Shown here: one piece after another, positions 19,743 through 20,740 of the stretch
Position numbering within the stretch: the first letter of the stretch is position 1
How the letters are laid out: every line of letters begins with the position of its first letter
DNA from: a virus
Strand: one strand, 5' to 3'
DNA: 20,740 nt
IMG/VR virus record: IMGVR_UViG_3300044611_001361
Span: 1 to 20,740 of that record
Notes under the pieces: generated by a model
Databases searched by the model: none
Told to the model about the DNA's origin: nothing
The model's input: only the letters and a program-made list of their open reading frames with translations
Made by a program: the position numbers and the translations under genes

Positions 19743-20063
19743 TCATTTGCCTTGTTGTGAATCTTTAATGAGCATGTATCGCTCACCCGTTTCTTTTGAA
19801 GCTAGTGAAAAACCGTAGGCTACAGCTTCTTCTACTGCAGTCTTTAAGGCTTCTTTATCCTCAAAAGAAACTCCATGTAATGGGATTGTTACTCCCGCAT
19901 AGACATCAATATTTTCAAAGTTTCCAATATTGATTTTTCTATTTACCCCACATATTACTATGGGAGAACTTGCTAGCGTAATTTCATTGCTCAAAAGGTT
20001 CACCACCTGATCTAAAGGAGAATCTATTGATTGCTCCATTGCTGTTTTTGATATTTTAGGCAT
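19743..20063 (-). CDS. Conserved phage protein of unknown function (106 aa)
   Basis: Begins MPKISKTAMEQSIDSPLDQV; the core 'VICGVNRKINIGNFENIDVY' then 'AGVTIPLHGVSFEDKEALKT' suggests beta strands followed by a helix, ending GERYMLIKDSQQGK. 'R-N-GNFE--DV--GV--P' is a pattern I recall from small phage proteins encoded among replication or nucleotide genes, without known function. Its ATG overlaps the dNMP kinase stop by 8 bases, so both are translated from one message. Confidence 0.72.
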   Translation of the reverse strand: MPKISKTAMEQSIDSPLDQVVNLLSNEITLASSPIVICGVNRKINIGNFENIDVYAGVTIPLHGVSFEDKEALKTAVEEAVAYGFSLASKETGERYMLIKDSQQGK

Positions 20064-20740
20064 ATACGTCTGTAAATGATTGTATGAATTTTATTGTTTC
20101 TTTAGTTTGTTCTTCGATAGAAAGTCCATCAGTATTAATTATAGCAGAACAATAGTTTTTTACCAAGTCCATTTCTAATTCAGACTTATGATTTGACTGC
20201 TCTGCTGTCATTAATCTACCATCTCGTTTCATCATTCTTTCTGACCTAACCTCGTCAGAAGCTTCGTAGCATACAACTATACCATTTGGCTGCTTGGCTA
20301 TCATGGCTGCTTCATTTTCAAATCTTACGTCAGAAACTATAATACACAATGGTGTTTCGTTTTCTGAATATTCTTGCGTTGACATATACTCACGAAACAT
20401 TTGTGATGTTTTTATTATTGCCCATCTAGCAAAACACTGAGGGTCATACTCTCTGCAGAGATCCCCAGCTTTTTGGAGAAAAGATCTTGGCTTTATTCCT
20501 TCTGGCTCAATTGGAAGATTATATATATCCTTAACTAATTTGCAAAAATCATCATATGAAGGTATTGCGCCAAGTGCATTTCTGCCATAAATATCATATA
20601 CTACTTCATGTATAGAAAATAATTGTCTATCTTTTTGTCTTTGCCCAAGGCTATTCTTTCTTATTGATGCCAGTTCATATAAAGGTAGTGCAAAGAATAT
20701 ATGATCCCATGCAATATTATCCGTAACTGGTTTATTGATT
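20056..20740 (-). CDS. Phage dNMP kinase, N-terminus outside window
   Basis: The frame is open to the right edge, giving 227 residues; an internal ATG at 20400 is not the start, since coding sequence (KPRSFLQKAGDLCREYDPQC then FARWAIIKTSQM) continues upstream in frame. 'IIVSDVRFENEAAMI' is the conserved 'V--DVRF-NE---' motif of T4 gp1-like deoxynucleoside monophosphate kinases, followed by 'GIVVCYEA' and 'HKSELEMD' (the 'H-SE' part). The Walker A loop should lie just outside the window. The enzyme makes dNDPs for phage DNA synthesis and, in T4, handles modified bases. 'IHEVVYDIYGRNALGAIPSY' is the region before the lid. Confidence 0.85.
   Translation of the reverse strand, partial: INKPVTDNIAWDHIFFALPLYELASIRKNSLGQRQKDRQLFSIHEVVYDIYGRNALGAIPSYDDFCKLVKDIYNLPIEPEGIKPRSFLQKAGDLCREYDPQCFARWAIIKTSQMFREYMSTQEYSENETPLCIIVSDVRFENEAAMIAKQPNGIVVCYEASDEVRSERMMKRDGRLMTAEQSNHKSELEMDLVKNYCSAIINTDGLSIEEQTKETIKFIQSFTDVYA

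Overview
The window looks like part of the late region of a large tailed phage, probably one infecting a Gram-positive, aquatic actinobacterium. The phage signs are collagen-like and glycine-rich tail fibres, two peptidoglycan hydrolases with a lipoprotein and a holin-like gene, a phage-type dNMP kinase, a tRNA-Ser and many tiny genes packed with TAATG or ATGA overlaps. The Gram-positive host is inferred from a phage-encoded protein ending in an LPNTG wall-sorting signal and from peptidoglycan-binding domains on both lysins. The actinobacterial (possibly Acidimicrobiia-like) host is my recollection of similar proteins, not a search. The DNA is visibly AT-rich outside the collagen genes.

Layout, read on the minus strand from right to left because nearly all genes lie there. 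20740-19461: end of a dNMP kinase, a hypothetical gene and a Lys-rich AT-hook-like protein. 19375-18117: seven tiny, mostly lysine-tailed genes, four of them (five with the LPNTG gene's 69-codon neighbour) absent from a simple long-ORF view. 18012-14337: an LPNTG surface protein, a basic protein, a lysin whose peptidoglycan-binding domain interrupts its catalytic motifs, then endolysin, lipoprotein and two-TM holin-like gene. 14337-13664: small basic or hypothetical genes closed by a strong terminator. 13544-10779: exonuclease with zinc ribbon, tRNA-Ser(GCU), two glycosyltransferases and a methyltransferase. 10738-9088: zinc-finger protein, a disordered protein and two related four-Cys proteins. 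9085-6927: a two-gene island on the PLUS strand, with a secreted PA14-Fn3-acidic-repeat protein and a small membrane protein. 6805-1: family 2 glycosyltransferase, two collagen-like fibres, a glycine-rich adhesin-like protein, a small fibre-associated protein and a truncated gene at the left edge.

The most notable regulatory signal is a motif, TTACTAT(A/T), found in five intergenic gaps with exactly 34 nt between TACTA and the ATG. No -35 element is visible, so it looks like a phage-specific late promoter. Variants precede the large collagen fibre and the plus-strand island, and one copy at the left edge predicts a gene just outside the window. At one site the promoter is folded into the terminator hairpin of the preceding gene.

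Together the genes build the host-recognition apparatus, lyse the cell, and remodel the host surface through secreted and anchored proteins. They also modify glycans or proteins and supply a set of very basic small proteins that could bind nucleic acid.
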